64,000 nucleotides of DNA from Emiliania huxleyi CCMP1516 (taxonomy: Eukaryota > Haptophyta > Isochrysidales > Noelaerhabdaceae), in assembly GCF_000372725.1 (NCBI RefSeq), contig NW_005202113.1, positions 71,891-135,890 of the forward strand, written 5' to 3'. Below are positions 1-12,100 of the stretch, piece after piece. Each line of letters opens with the position of its first letter. Within the stretch, counting starts at the first letter, position 1. Below the pieces are notes generated by a model. The model made no database searches and was not told the DNA's origin. It was given only the letters and a program-made list of their open reading frames with translations. A program made the position numbers and the translations under genes.

Positions 1-1
1 C

Positions 2-2149
2 TCCGCGGGCGGGGAGGTCCACCTCGAGGCCTCTCGGGACCTCCCGTTTGAGATCCTCGCGCCGTCGTGGGCCACGTCTCTCTTCATGCTGATCGTGGGC
101 TATCTGACGAGCGCGCCCTCCGCTGCGAAGGCGTGGGAGACGCCGCTCTCGATGCGGCTGATCTTCACCACCGAGACCGAGCTCTACAAGTCGCTCATGG
201 ACAAACAGACCGACGTCACGGTGGCGGCGGCTGCCACGGACCAGCGCGTCCGCTTCTACTACCCGCTGTTTGGCACCGGCGCGCTGATTGAGGCGCCGTA
301 CTCGCTCGATACGCGCGAGGTGCGAAACCACCTCTTTCCCTTCGCCGAGGGCCTCTGCGAGCCGTGCGCCCTTGGCGACCCCGAGTGCACGCGGATGCTC
401 GACGACCTGGGCTTCGACAGTGCAGACGCGTTTATCTGCCGCAAGCCGCACCTGCGTGCGCTGGCGCGGCGCGCCTCGAAGCGACACTCCCCCGCCATGC
501 AGAATGCGATGCAGCTCGCCGCGGCGGTGGCGATGCTGGGAGTCGGCGCTGCCTTTGCCGTCGGCGAGGCGCGCGCTTCCGCATCGCGAGACATCGGCCC
601 GGGAGAGGGGGGGAAGGGGGGGCAGGGAGGCGAACGTGCTGACAGCAGGAGCCTCCCGCCGTATCAGGAGCTTTTCCTCGTGCTGATACTGCTGCCGCCG
701 GCCCTACTCGCCGCACGCGGAGCTGCACACGCTGAGGCCGTGGAAGGAGGCGGCACGCCCCACCACCCCCCACCCCACCACCCCGCCACACACACACCCC
801 GTCCTCACTCCGCCGCCACTCCCCGCGCCCCGCTCTCACGCCAGCCTCGCACTTCGACAGGCCATCGCCCGCCGGGGGGCGGCGAGGCTCGCTGGGGCCT
901 CCTCCGCACCCTCTCCCTCCTCCTCTACTCGCGCACTCCGGGCAAGCTGATCGAGGCGCGCACCGGAGGGGCGGCAACCCAAACCGGTCCGCGAGACAAA
1001 AGCGCCTGCCACTAGGCTGCGCTGCCCAGTCGGCTCGGCTGGCTCGCCCAGCTCGCCGTCTCCCTCGCCCTCGTCGCCACCGCGATGCGGCGCCGCCCGC
1101 CGGAAGTCCCGGCGCCCCACCTCCCCGGCGGCCGCCGCGAGGGCGCTATCGCGGCTTTCTTCGCTGCTTTTGGAATCGTGTTGAGAGCGCCGCTGGCGCA
1201 GCCCGTGATCGAGCCGCAGGGCGTGGTGGTTGGGGTGCGCGTGCCCGATGAGGTCGTGAGGGCGCATGAGGAAGATCTCAGGGCCGCGCGCGCCGTGGGC
1301 GAGATGCGTATCGGTGGGCAATACGCACCCCCGCGGGCCTTACGCACCCTCGCTGCGGCGTTCCGGGGGGAGGACGTGACGGAGGAGGAGCGCATCTCGG
1401 CGATGGCGGCGGTGATCATTCAGGAAATGGGCATGTTCGTGGCGGCGCCGGGCCTGGTCGGGTTGAGTGAGGTGCAGCTGCGCGCCATGGCGGATGCGGC
1501 GGCGGAGGCCGAGGCGGACAGCAACGCGGCGGCGAGGTTTGCGAGCATCGACGAGGCCGAGCAGGCCATCCGGTCCGCGGCGGTGTTGCTCGGCCTCGAG
1601 CCCGGCGGGAGCGTGCGGCAGCAGGCCGAGACCATCCTCACAATGCTGGGGGTGGGCGAGGAAGCCGCGCGCGCTTGGGACGAGGCGCTTGCGGGTCAGA
1701 CGCGACGGCATGCTCGCGAGGCCGCCGCGCCGCCCGCCACCGCCCCGCCGCCGCCGCCGCCGCATGCATCGCCGCAGGGCGACACCCCTCTCCCCGCTGC
1801 GCTTCGTGCGCCGCCACCGGCGTCAACACAAGCGACGCCGCCACGGCCAGCAAGGGCATCGACGACTGCGACGGCGACGGCGCCGACGCCCACCCCGACA
1901 CCGACGGCTGCACCGCCGCCGCTGCCACTCCCGACGCCGCAGCCGATGCCCACGGCACCGCCGCTGCCGATGCCGGCTGGGTTCCCGCCCGCAGCAGGGA
2001 TGTTTCCTCACCCCTTCTGGACAGGGCACGCGCTCACGCCCGAGGGGGCGCTGCAGCTGCACGCGCACCAGGCCGCCCTCGCGCAGGCCGCGTGGTTTGA
2101 TCAGCTTCAGGCGCGCGCTCAAGAGGCGTGCCGGCAGCGGCGACGCTGA
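2..2149 (+). CDS. Multi-span membrane protein, 5' truncated by window edge
   Basis: The frame is open from base 2, so the N-terminus lies outside the window. The first exon reads through a hydrophobic stretch (SLFMLIVGYL near 78-107), a motif FYYPLFGTG near 255, a Cys-containing segment CEPCALGDPEC near 358, and a second hydrophobic run near 510-560. The in-frame TAG at 1013-1015 sits directly before GC and fits an intron acceptor. The same frame then continues with another hydrophobic helix (LAQLAVSLALVATA, about 1043-1084) and a soluble domain. That domain has EEERISAMAAV and ends in a Pro/Ala/Thr-rich tail (about 1725-2000) and the stop at 2147-2149. The region 590-1010 is low complexity and probably holds one or two introns whose donors I could not fix; a hydrophobic segment near 667-715 may be an exon between them. 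I do not recognise the family. A membrane role is inferred from the hydrophobic segments only. Confidence 0.5.
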
Positions 2150-2707
2150 ATCCGATCTCGATTCTGAGGCATCTGTTCCTCTCGTCATTTTCGCGTTTGT
2201 TTCGTCCTCGCGTCGGGTGTGAGTTTTTGATAATGTTGGGGCGTTTTGGTGTGCTGGGTCGCATGTACGTAGTTTAAGCGAGGGGTGTGTGACGCATTCA
2301 GTCGTCGTATTGTTTTGCCGAACCCCGCCCACAACAGGAGTCGGAGCTCAATCGTCAATGAGGAGCGCTCGTCACACGAGAGGGGGGGCACGGGCACGGG
2401 GCCCACACGCGGCCACGGCCCACGCGCCACGGGGCCGGCGGCGCGCTCGCTTTGTGGTCGCTGGGGTGCGTGCGCGTTCTCGCGCGCCGGGGACCGTGTG
2501 CAGTTGACAGCGGCCGCACAACGCGCGCAACGGCACAGGGCACGCACACACACACTGCACACGGCACACGCGGGTCTTCTCTTCCTGCTCTGTTGGTGAC
2601 GAATTGGTGCGGGGTGCGCTGGGAAACGAGCTCGCGTCGTCTCACCGCGTGTTCTCCGGCCGTCCTGTTCGCGCCAGTCTTCTGGCGGAGCGCGCGTCTC
2701 TCGCCTC
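2150..2707. other. Intergenic, between convergent genes
   Basis: This is the 3' flank shared by two convergent genes. It contains a CA/GC-rich run near 2520-2575 and no credible reading frame. I see no clear terminator beyond TG/T-rich sequence at 2215-2260. Confidence 0.5.
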
Positions 2708-5700
2708 TCACTCCTCGTTGCGGCGAGACGCGAGCTGCCACAGGTCGTCGCTCACGTCGCGCGGCAGCTCGCTGCCCGTGAGCCGCCGGACGGCCGCGTT
2801 GAGCCAGAAGTGCCACGCGCGGAGTCGCCTCGCGGAGTAAAAGTCGAGGGGCCGCGCGAGCAGCGAGCGAACGGCCAGCCCCGGCCCGTCGTCGATCAGG
2901 ACGGGGCCATCGGCTGCAGCGGCGGCGTGCTGGGCCGTGCGGGCGCGGAGGCGAGCGTGAAGCCCTTCCTCGGCGGTGTCAGCGGCGACGAGGTGCCACA
3001 CGTTCGTCTCCTTGGTCTGGCCGATGCGGTGCACCCGCCCGACAGCCTGGTAGGATGCATCGGACATGCTTAAGGGCGGTGGCGCTGCCGCTGGGACCCC
3101 AATGTCGCCCACCAAGGGCCAATGTTGCCCACCAAGGGCGGGCCCTCACTACACCCCCGCCTGGCGCATCGTGCCGACATCCTCCACGGGGTCGAGGAAG
3201 ACGACGTGCTGCGCCACGGTCAGCGTGAGCCCCGCCGCGTCCTGGCCCAAATGCAGGAGGCAGACCTGGATGGAGGGGTCGTTCATGAAGGCGGCGATCG
3301 ACTTGGCCGCAGTCTTGCCCGTCTTGCTGACGCGGACGGCGCCGATCTCGACCCGCTTGAGCACCTTCTTGGCATGCTCGAGCCCCTCGTTGTACGAGGC
3401 AAAGATCACCGCCTTCTCGGGCCGCACCGAGGAGAGGAGCTGCACCAGGCGAGTGAGCTTGGTCGAGAGGTGGACGTCCTCACGCACCTCGACGCCCGCG
3501 AGTGACGACGCGAGCGGGTGCGGCGGCGAGCACATGACCAGCTGCCGCGGCCTCTCGGGCGACGGGAAGGGCGAGGGGCCGAAGAGGGTCGTGGCCGGCA
3601 AGCAGACCCGCAGCAGCGCGTCACGCCGCTTGCACATCGCCAGCCGGGCGGACCGCATGCGCGAGTGCTCGTCCGGGAGCATGCTGAAGATGAGCTCGTT
3701 GCCTCGCTTTCGCGGGTCCAGGCGCTCGAACTGCTCCGCCACGCTGATCCGGATCACGTGACTGCGGACTGGGGGCGGCTGCAGGTAAGACGGGGCGAGG
3801 AATTTGCCCTCGAAGGTGGTCTGGACCCCCGACGCCGAGAAAGCGTTCCGACCATAGACCGGCGCCGGGCGCTTCGTCGTCCAGATGCCCGACGCCTCGT
3901 CGAGGTAGACCACACCGTGGTAGTTGTGTCCGATCTGAGTCGTGTGCGGCCCCCAGACGCCCCACTGCAAGAGCTGGTAGCACGTGCGCTTCGTCGTGGT
4001 CGGGCTCTCCTCCGGGGAAAGCTCCGAGACGATGGCGGCGAGGCGGGATGGGTGCGCGGGTCGGAGGTAGGAGGGCAGCTGCGATCGCTTCGTGGGCCAG
4101 TTCAAGACCTTGCACTCGGCTGGGGAAGGCAGCCACTCGCGAGCCTTGTACTCGGCTGCACGGAAGACGAAGGCCACGCCGCAGGCGGCCTGGGCCACCT
4201 CGGTCGGTGCCCCGCGCGCGACGTAAGAGAGTCCGGCGAGCTCGAAGAGCACGCCTATACGGGAGGTGCTGTGGGACGCGTCATGGACACGTCCTGGTCA
4301 GCCCGGTGCGCACATGAGACGTGTACGGAAGTCGCAATCGTGCATCGTCCGGCACGAGCCGAAAACGCGATGCCGCTCGACGCTGTCCACGTTGGACAGG
4401 AGCCGCTGCGCCTCGTACCGCATGCAGGTGAGGAGAGGCGCGTCGCCATCCTCATCGAGCTCCTCAATGCGGTAGCTGTTCCAGCTGTAGCGCACCGCGT
4501 GGCGCATGACGGGATCCCCGCACGTGGGCGGGGCGAGGCAAGCGTACTTCAGCTGTGGCATCACCGTGCTGATGGCGTGCGTGTCTGCCCGGCTCTTCGC
4601 GGCAGGCAGCACCAAATTCTCATAATACCACCGCTCGACCGGCGAGAGCTCGAGGGTCAGCGTGTGCACGCGCTGCGGCGGCAGCGACACCTCGCCGAGC
4701 ACGCGCGCCTTTGTCTGCCGCCACAGTTTGCCGCGCAAGAAGTGGTGCATCGCCGCCGCCGCCCCCCGCCTCTTGCTCTGGAACGCAATGACGAGTGAGC
4801 GCCATCCCGCCTCGGCGAGACCGCCCGCGCCGAGCACGAACTCGACCAGCGGCTCGAGGTCAGAGACGCCGCTGCTGACGGGGGTTCCGGTGACCGCCCA
4901 CCGATTGACGGCCGCGATCGCGCGCGCTGTCTTGCTGCACTGCCGAGTGCCCGAGCCGCCAATCATCTGGACCTCATCGAGAACGACGCGCCAGAAGAGG
5001 AGCTTCGTGAGCGGCGACTGCTCCACCTACGGTCGGTCGTTTGCCGCCGTGAGCTCCCCGGCGTTGTGGTGTCCTGTCCTCGATGTTTATTTCCACCTTG
5101 AACCGCTTCACGTGCCGCAGGCTCGTGGTGGTGCCGTTTGTATCCTCCAAATAGTGAACCTCGCGCCCGAGCACATCGTACCTGGAGCGCGAGAGTACCG
5201 GCTCAGAAAGGCGTGAAACCAGAAAAGAGCGACGTGGACTGGGCGCGCACGTGCAGAGGACGACGTCGGCATCGAGGAACGCGTCGACGCCCATCGGATT
5301 CTGACGGTCCATGCCCGTGTATCGCATCCAGCGCAGCCCGGCGGCGTGCTTTGCCAGCTCGCTCTCCCACTGAGAAGCGATCGCCGCCGGTGTCACGATG
5401 AGGGTAGCTCCGCAGGACTTCGGATTGGCGGTTGACTCTGGTGAGGGAGCGACAGCCAGTCTCTTGGCTGGTGCGGAAGCCGCCGCTCTGGCCACCCTCT
5501 TGGGAGCCGATCTGGGAGCTGACTTCGAGGCAGCAACAAGGCGGTGATCATACACGAGGGCAATGACCTCCAGCGTCTTGCCGAGACCCATCTCGTCGCA
5601 GAGGAGACCGCCGCCGGTGCCGGCCTCGCAAAGGAGCTGGTCGTTGGCGGCGATCTCTCGCGACTTCAGCCAATGCAGCGCTTGTCGCTGGTACTCGTGC

Positions 5701-5897
5701 AGCTTTGTCGTCAGGCCAGCGGGCTGCTCAGCGAGCGGAGCCGCGTCGTCGGCTTCAGTGCAGGGCCGAAGCGCCTCAAGAAGTGCGTCGGCCGAGAAGC
5801 CGCCAGCGGAGGCGTCGTCGGAGCACGCCGGGAAGAGCGCGTCGTGCGTGGCTTGGGAGAGCGGAGCGACGGAAGAGGAGGGCGAGGAGTACGACAT
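2708..5897 (-). CDS. SHPRH-like SNF2 family ATPase (977 aa, 4 exons)
   Basis: DNA-translocating SNF2 ATPase. Exons on the minus strand are 5897-5097, 5026-4327, 4254-3161 and 3046-2708, with all phases consistent. Introns: 5027-5096 (GT-AG), 4255-4326 (GT-AG) and 3047-3160 (GC-AG). Walker A is DEMGLGKT (K107). Motif II is DEVQ (D284), close to the DEAQ of SHPRH/Rad5-like enzymes, and motif III is TGTP (about residue 314). The C-terminal lobe has VIFASY, GLTLTVAQHVVFLDP and, after the last intron, GRVHRIGQTKE (motif VI, about 868-878). SHPRH-type proteins normally carry a RING E3 ligase between the lobes. I see no Cys/His RING spacing here, so ubiquitin ligase activity cannot be claimed. ATG at 5895-5897 is the first in frame. 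It is divergent from the 6184 gene across a 286-bp spacer. Nuclear chromatin or DNA-repair role inferred from the family. Confidence 0.88.
3100..3139. repeat. 20-bp tandem duplication inside an intron
   Basis: Two adjacent 20-bp units (3100-3119 and 3120-3139) differ at one base. They lie inside the third intron of the SNF2 gene, so the duplication lengthens that intron to 114 nt. Confidence 0.9.
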
Positions 5898-6183
5898 CGA
5901 GCTGTCCTGCCGCCCGCACGCTTTTCACGAAGTCGGGTCCGGGGAGATCCCTGTGTCCGTCAGTCAGGGGGCGCGTCGTGAAGCGCCGTGAGAGAATCCG
6001 ATTTCTTTCTGAGTGCCGCCCGTTGTCAGTGTAGTGGGGAGATGGAAAACAATGGAGCTGCTGCAAAATCGTCTTTAGAAAAAAAATCTCCCTGCCCCAC
6101 AGCAGCGCGAGGGCGCGATTGGAGCCTCTGCACGGGCTGGAGCAGCCCGTGTGAGCAACCCGTGTGAGCAACCCGACGTGCCC
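5898..6183. promoter_or_regulatory. Shared promoter region of a divergent gene pair
   Basis: 286 bp separate the ATG of the SNF2 gene (minus) from the ATG at 6184 (plus). It is relatively AT-rich at 5990-6095, including ATTTCTTTCTGAG at about 6000-6012 and an A-run at 6078-6085. A direct repeat of about 14 bp (CGTGTGAGCAACCC) occurs at about 6147-6176. Confidence 0.5.
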
Positions 6184-9100
6184 ATGCCCTGCGCGCCTTG
6201 GCGGCCTCGCGCCAGCGGGGATGATATGGACGTTGACGAGGCTGCCGTCGTCGACGGCACGCTGGCGAGTGGGCGGTCTGCAGAGGAGGACGGGCTGCTT
6301 GACTGCTATCCGTACACCTTCTCACCACTGCTGCTCTTCGCCGAGGCCTCCTACTTTGACAAGGGCTACTCCAACTACAACTCCGTCGCCGCCTTCTTCG
6401 CCGGCGTGCTCGAGGTCAACATGCTCGAGAATGTGCTGTACGAGCGCAAAAACATGCTGTACGAGGACCTGCTGCACCACGTGGCGTCGCAGCGGATGTT
6501 CGTCTCGTGCTGCATCGACGCGCACTTCACCGCCTTCCAGGTGCTGGACGAGCGCAACCTCCTCTACTACGACCCGCTCTCCGCGGGCCTCTCCCTCGTG
6601 AGCGGGGAGTCCTTCAACAAGCTGGCGCGAGCCCGGACACCTCCGCTCCCTCCTCCTCCGCCGCCGCCGCCAGAGGGGCGAGGACCCTGCCGCTCGTAGG
6701 CGGGCTTCCTGCTGCTCAAGTGCTGCTACGGCGACTCGCAGCACATGCAGGTGCGGAACCGCGCCGCCCTGTGGCAGCAGCAGCAGCAGCGGCGGCGGCG
6801 GCAGCAGCAGCAGCAGCAGCAGTTTGGCGCTGGCCGTGCCGGCCCGTACCCAGCCGCCCTCGCCGCGCCTCCTCGCCGCAGGAGAACAAGGCGCACTACA
6901 TGGGCCCGGACGCCAACCCGACGCGGCGGATGCTCTACAACCTCTGGCGCCAGATCAACAACCTCGAGGAGCTGCTCCGCTGCGTGCAGGGCTTCAAGAG
7001 GCGTTCCTGTCAGCCTTCTCGGAGCAAGTAGGTTGGCTCGCTGCACAACGTGCGCTTCACGCCCGCGCCGCTCGACCTGGAGCGGTACCTCCTCGTCAAC
7101 GGCGCCAGCCCCGCCTCTCGCTTCGCCTGTCGCCAGCGGGACGCGCGGCGCCAGCGGCGTCCTCCCAACCGTAGGCCGCCGCAGCCCTCGCTCGATGTCG
7201 ACGCAGCTGACGGGCAACACGTGCTACTTCCAGACCTACCTCTACGCCCTCCTGTGCAAGGTGCGACCCGCCCGCCCCCCTCGCCGACCCCCTTCCCTTG
7301 CCCTCGAGCCGCTCACCCGCCGTGCCGCCGCCCCCCCGCCGCCGCAAGGTCGGCCAGCCTGCACTCAACCGTGAGGGCGCCATCAGCCTGCGGGCGGAGC
7401 CGCAGCTCGCCGCCGCCACCGTCTCGGTGAGCCGCTTCCTGCTTGAGTTCTTCCTCGACGGCTCCGGCGTGCGGCGGCCGCTCACAAACAGCATCTTTGC
7501 TGCTCGACCCGCTCCGGACATGTCCACGGCACGGCCACGACTCGTCCCCGACGTGTCCATAGGCAACCTGCTGCTCGACTTTTACCGGCACCGCAGCTCG
7601 CCGTACTTTGGCCTCTTCACGGACTACCTGCGACAGCGCGGCGTCCCGGCGCCCGACTACGAGCTGCAGTACTCGGAGACGCTTCGCTACTACGAGGAGC
7701 AAAAGACGCTCCACGGATACGCCCGCTTCACCCTCTCGGGGTCGATGCCATCGACGGTCAACACAAAGACGCTGCAGCCGGTGACGGGGACGGAGGGCGC
7801 GGTGGTCAAGCTGGCGCGCTCGAGCTACTACAAGTACCGCGCGATCAACTTCATGTTTGGCTTCAACGCTGGCATCCTGCACGGCCCTCGCCCGCTGCGT
7901 CGAGGGCTCGAGCCGGCGCAGAGCCTTCCGCGAACCCTTCCCGGAAGCGTCGCGTAGGCCTCGCCTCCTTTTGCGAGTTCAACTCGCTGCGCAAGAACCA
8001 GCTGCTCGCCTTCTACGAGGCGCGATCGCACCTCGGCCCCATCTCGGCCCCGTCTGAGCCGCGCCTCACCGCGGCTCCACACCTCCCGAGGCGCTGCGCC
8101 CCGTGCTCGGCGGATGCCGCGGCGGGGCGGTTGCGACGAGCAAGTACCGCGACTACTACTTCCTGCCGCAGTACGAGGTGCGGCGCTCGCCTCCTCGTCG
8201 CGACCCCGCCGGCTCCCCCTCGCGCCCCGCCGCCCGCCGCCCCCTGCCCGCCGCGTGGCGCGAGGCCGAGGCGGCGAGGCGCGCCTGCCTTGCCCGCTGC
8301 GCAGGTCGGGCAGGAGGAGCTGGTCGACCTGCACCACTACACGTACCTCATCGACCTGTGCGCCATGGTGGGCAACGCCAACTCCGCGGCGCTGGTGGGT
8401 CCCGACGGGCTGGCGATGGTGGAGCGCGTCAACCGCCTCCTCGTCGAGCACATCCACTTCTCGACGCAAAAGAAGACTAACTACGAGCAGTTCCTCAGCC
8501 TCGCAGAGCTGCAGAGCAGCAAGCGCTTCTACGCGCCCATCCTCAAGACCTTCCTGAGCGCGCAGTACCTCAGCGACTTCGTAGGCCCCCCGCGGCCGCA
8601 TGCGAGGCCCGCCCGACGGCGGGAGAGGCGAGCGCTCACCTCCGGGAGCCCGCCCCTGCGGCGTAGGCCTCGGCTTTGCGGAAGTCAACCCGAAGGAGAA
8701 GGACGTCAACTCGCTCACGCAGACCGCATTCTACCTGAGCGAGATGATGGGGTGCGGCCGGCCCGCCGGGAGGACGCGGCGTGGCACGGGGCACCTCCCT
8801 CCCCCACACTCCCGCGCGCCCACCCGCGCAGGCAGCAGATGTACCGGATGGAGCACGAGTTTGAGAAGGAGTGCATCAACCAGATGGCGCGCTCGGCGCT
8901 GCGAAAGTACTCGCAAAAGTTCCAGGGCGGGCAGAACCTGCATCAAAAGTACCGCGTCTCGATTCGGATCGGCCACGGCTTCACCTACTCCAAGTACAAC
9001 ACGCTGATGCACTTTCTCAATGCGGCGGAGGCGTACTGGCACAACCCGGACCTGAACAACATCCAGGTCTTCGGCAAGGATATCCGCGCGCTGCTCGCCG

Positions 9101-12100
9101 TCTCGTGCCAGAAGATCTTCTTCGAGGAGGGCCACCGCTTCTACCACTACGGGCCCATCGAGGTGCCTACCCCCACCCCCGTGCTGCCCCCCTTCCCTCC
9201 CCGTCTCCGTGCAGCCGCGGTGTGCGACGCATCGCCGCACGCGCCGCCCGCTCGCCGCACCGTAGTCGGCCTCCTTCCGCGGCGAGATGGACCTCGCCCT
9301 CGCCACGACGGTCGGCCACGTGGTCCCCGTCGTGAGCCGCGAGAAGCCGCGCGATCGGAACCAGCTCGTGCTGACGGACCGCGTGTACGAGCACGGCCAC
9401 CTGCGCGCGCTCCTCGGCTCCGTGTTTGCGGCCGCGAATGGCGTGCGCTTCAAGTCGGACAACGCCGTGCTCAACTTGTGCCTCCTCTCCCTCATGCTCG
9501 ACTTTGGGCTCTACGACGAGCACGCGGGGCTCCTCAACCTCCCCTGGCTGCAGCAGCTGCAGCGCGGTGACAAGCGGCAGCTGCAGGCCGGCTTCTCGCA
9601 GCCCAGATCAGCCGCCCCGCCTCCCTCTGGCGCGCGTGCGTCTGACGCCGCCCTCCGCTCCCGCCAGGTCGCGGTGGCCAACATGATCCTGGAGTTCGAC
9701 AAGAAGAACACCGCCGACGCGGTCACGCGCACCAAGCTCGAGCAGCTGATCTGGGAGGCCTCGCACAAGTTTCTCGTCAACAAGGGCTTCCCCACGCACT
9801 CGAGGCAGAACGAGCTGCTCGGGCAGCTCAACTGCGACCCGGCCTACGCGCAGCACTTGCTGCTGTGCAAGGTCAACATGTCGCTCTGCCAGATCAACAA
9901 GTCGGTCGAGGTGGACTACTACAAGGTGCGCTGCAACGGCGAGTTCCGCACCGTGATCCCGCGCTCCTTCAGCCACACCACCGGCGAGTACCTCGAGGAG
10001 ATCACGCGGAGGTACGCCTTCTCCGAGCAGGAGGGTGTCATCACGTACGGCGCGCGCGTCCCGCCGCCTCGGCCCGCGCGCGCTGCCGCGGGACGGCGCG
10101 CCCTGAGCACGAAGCCCCCACTCGCCACCAGGCGCGCTCCGCCTCTTCGACCTGCGGCCGATGCAGCCCGAGATCGACCTGTACCGCGTGCGCCTCGACT
10201 CGGCGACGGCGGTCCAGTCGATGGTCAAGTGCATCGAGATCAAGAATGCGTTGCGGGCGGTCGACTCGGAGCGGCAGTACCTGGTCTTCATCGCCGACAA
10301 TGCGCTGCTCATCGACGTGGCCGACGGCGGCGGCGTGTCGATCCGGATCAACGAGATTGCCGTCGAGGCCCGCCGCCACCGTTCCCGCCTCCCCCGTCGC
10401 CCCCGCCTCCCTCTCCACCCTGTCCTTCTCCCCCAGATGTCGACCACTTTCTTCAACCGGGCCGTGTCGTTTGTGCCATGCTTCAAGTGCGCGCAAACCC
10501 GTCGCCGGCCCTCCGCACACGCTCCTCCTCTCCCCTCCCCTCCCTCCTCGGCTCGCCGGACCCGCTCCCCCTCCGCTCCGGCCGCAGGTACAGCGACAGC
10601 GAGGACGTCATCCTCTTCGCCTCGCGCAACATCCACTACCTCGTCGACTCTGGCGGCCAGTTCGCCACCGACTACTACGGCATGAAGCACGAGCTCATCG
10701 AGTGCATCAAGTCGGAGGAGGTCTTCATCGACCTCAACGACGAGCACGTCTTCAAGTCGCTGAAGCTCTCGGAGTTGCTCACCGAGTCGAAGACGGTGCT
10801 CTACTTCCCAGACTACCTGCTGCAGGTGCCGAGCCGGCAGGAGCTCGTCAACCTGCTCGACCTGGCCATCCACGTGCGCAACCTCTCGCTCTTCATCCTC
10901 GTCTTCCTCTACCTGCGCCGCTGCTCGGTCCAGCTCGACTTCATCGCCAAGGAGAACGACGTGGTCAAGATCGCCGGCCCGTGGAAGGAGGCTATCCTGT
11001 ACACACTCAACAAGGCGGCCAACGAGCACTACGACTCGCTCTTCCAGCCAAACTTCTTCGACCTGAACCGGCACGAGCGGCTGCCGCTCCGCGACTTCAT
11101 CGAGGTGCTCTGCCAAAACTTCTGCCGCTACCAGCGGCAGACGGACGACGGCCAGTACCAGATCGTGCCGACGGAGAAGCAAAAGGCGTTCCTCGCACGG
11201 ATCCTCTGCGCGGAGGAGTGCTTTCACTTCTCGGAGGTCGGGTCGGGCAAGACCAAGGTGATCCTGCCGCTGCTCTGCCAGGCCTTCCTCTCCAGTAACG
11301 AGGCCGTGCACGAGCAGCTCGCGCGTGGCGGCCAGTGCAAGCACGTGCTGGTGGTGCTCGTGCCGGAGCACCTGCTGCACGACGCGCGCTCGCAGGTCTT
11401 CCGGTACTGCCTCAACCTGAACTTCCGCGACGAGTACCGCGTGTACGACGACATCTTCGCGCTCCTGCACCAGGACGTTCAGCTCGGCGGGCAGCCCGCC
11501 GGCAGCAAGTTCTCGCTCGGCGGCGGCGGCAAGTTCCCTCGCGGCCCCCGCATGAAGCAGATCTTTGTCACCTCCTTCAACCAGTTCAAGAAGGCGCTGA
11601 CGAACGACGCGATCTGCGCCAAGGTGTGGCCGCACCGCGAGCACATCCTCGTCGTCGCCGACGAGGCGGCCTCCTCCGCCGCCTGTCCGCCACCGGTGGG
11701 GCGCGTCTCGTCACCGCCCTCGCCGTGAACAGGTCGACGACTTTCTCGACCGCGACAAGCTCGTCTTCAACATCTGCTCCAACAAGCCGAACGCGTTCGA
11801 CAAGTCGACGCTCGCGCTCTACTACGAGGTCAGCCGCGCGGCGTACGGCGCCGAGGCGGCGCCGCCCCGCGTCGGCGCCTCGCCGAACCCGCAGTACTGG
11901 AGGCAGCTGCACGACAAGCTTGGCGCGCTCCACGCCGAGATCCAGGACGCGAGCCGCTCGATCAACAAGAGCTTCGGCATCTTCAACGAGACGACGCTCC
12001 GGCACTGCTCCACCAACATTGCGCACGACATCGAGGGCTACAAGTCGCTCATCGCGCGGCCGTACGAGTCGGTCAACCGCGCGATGCCGGGCTCTTCACA

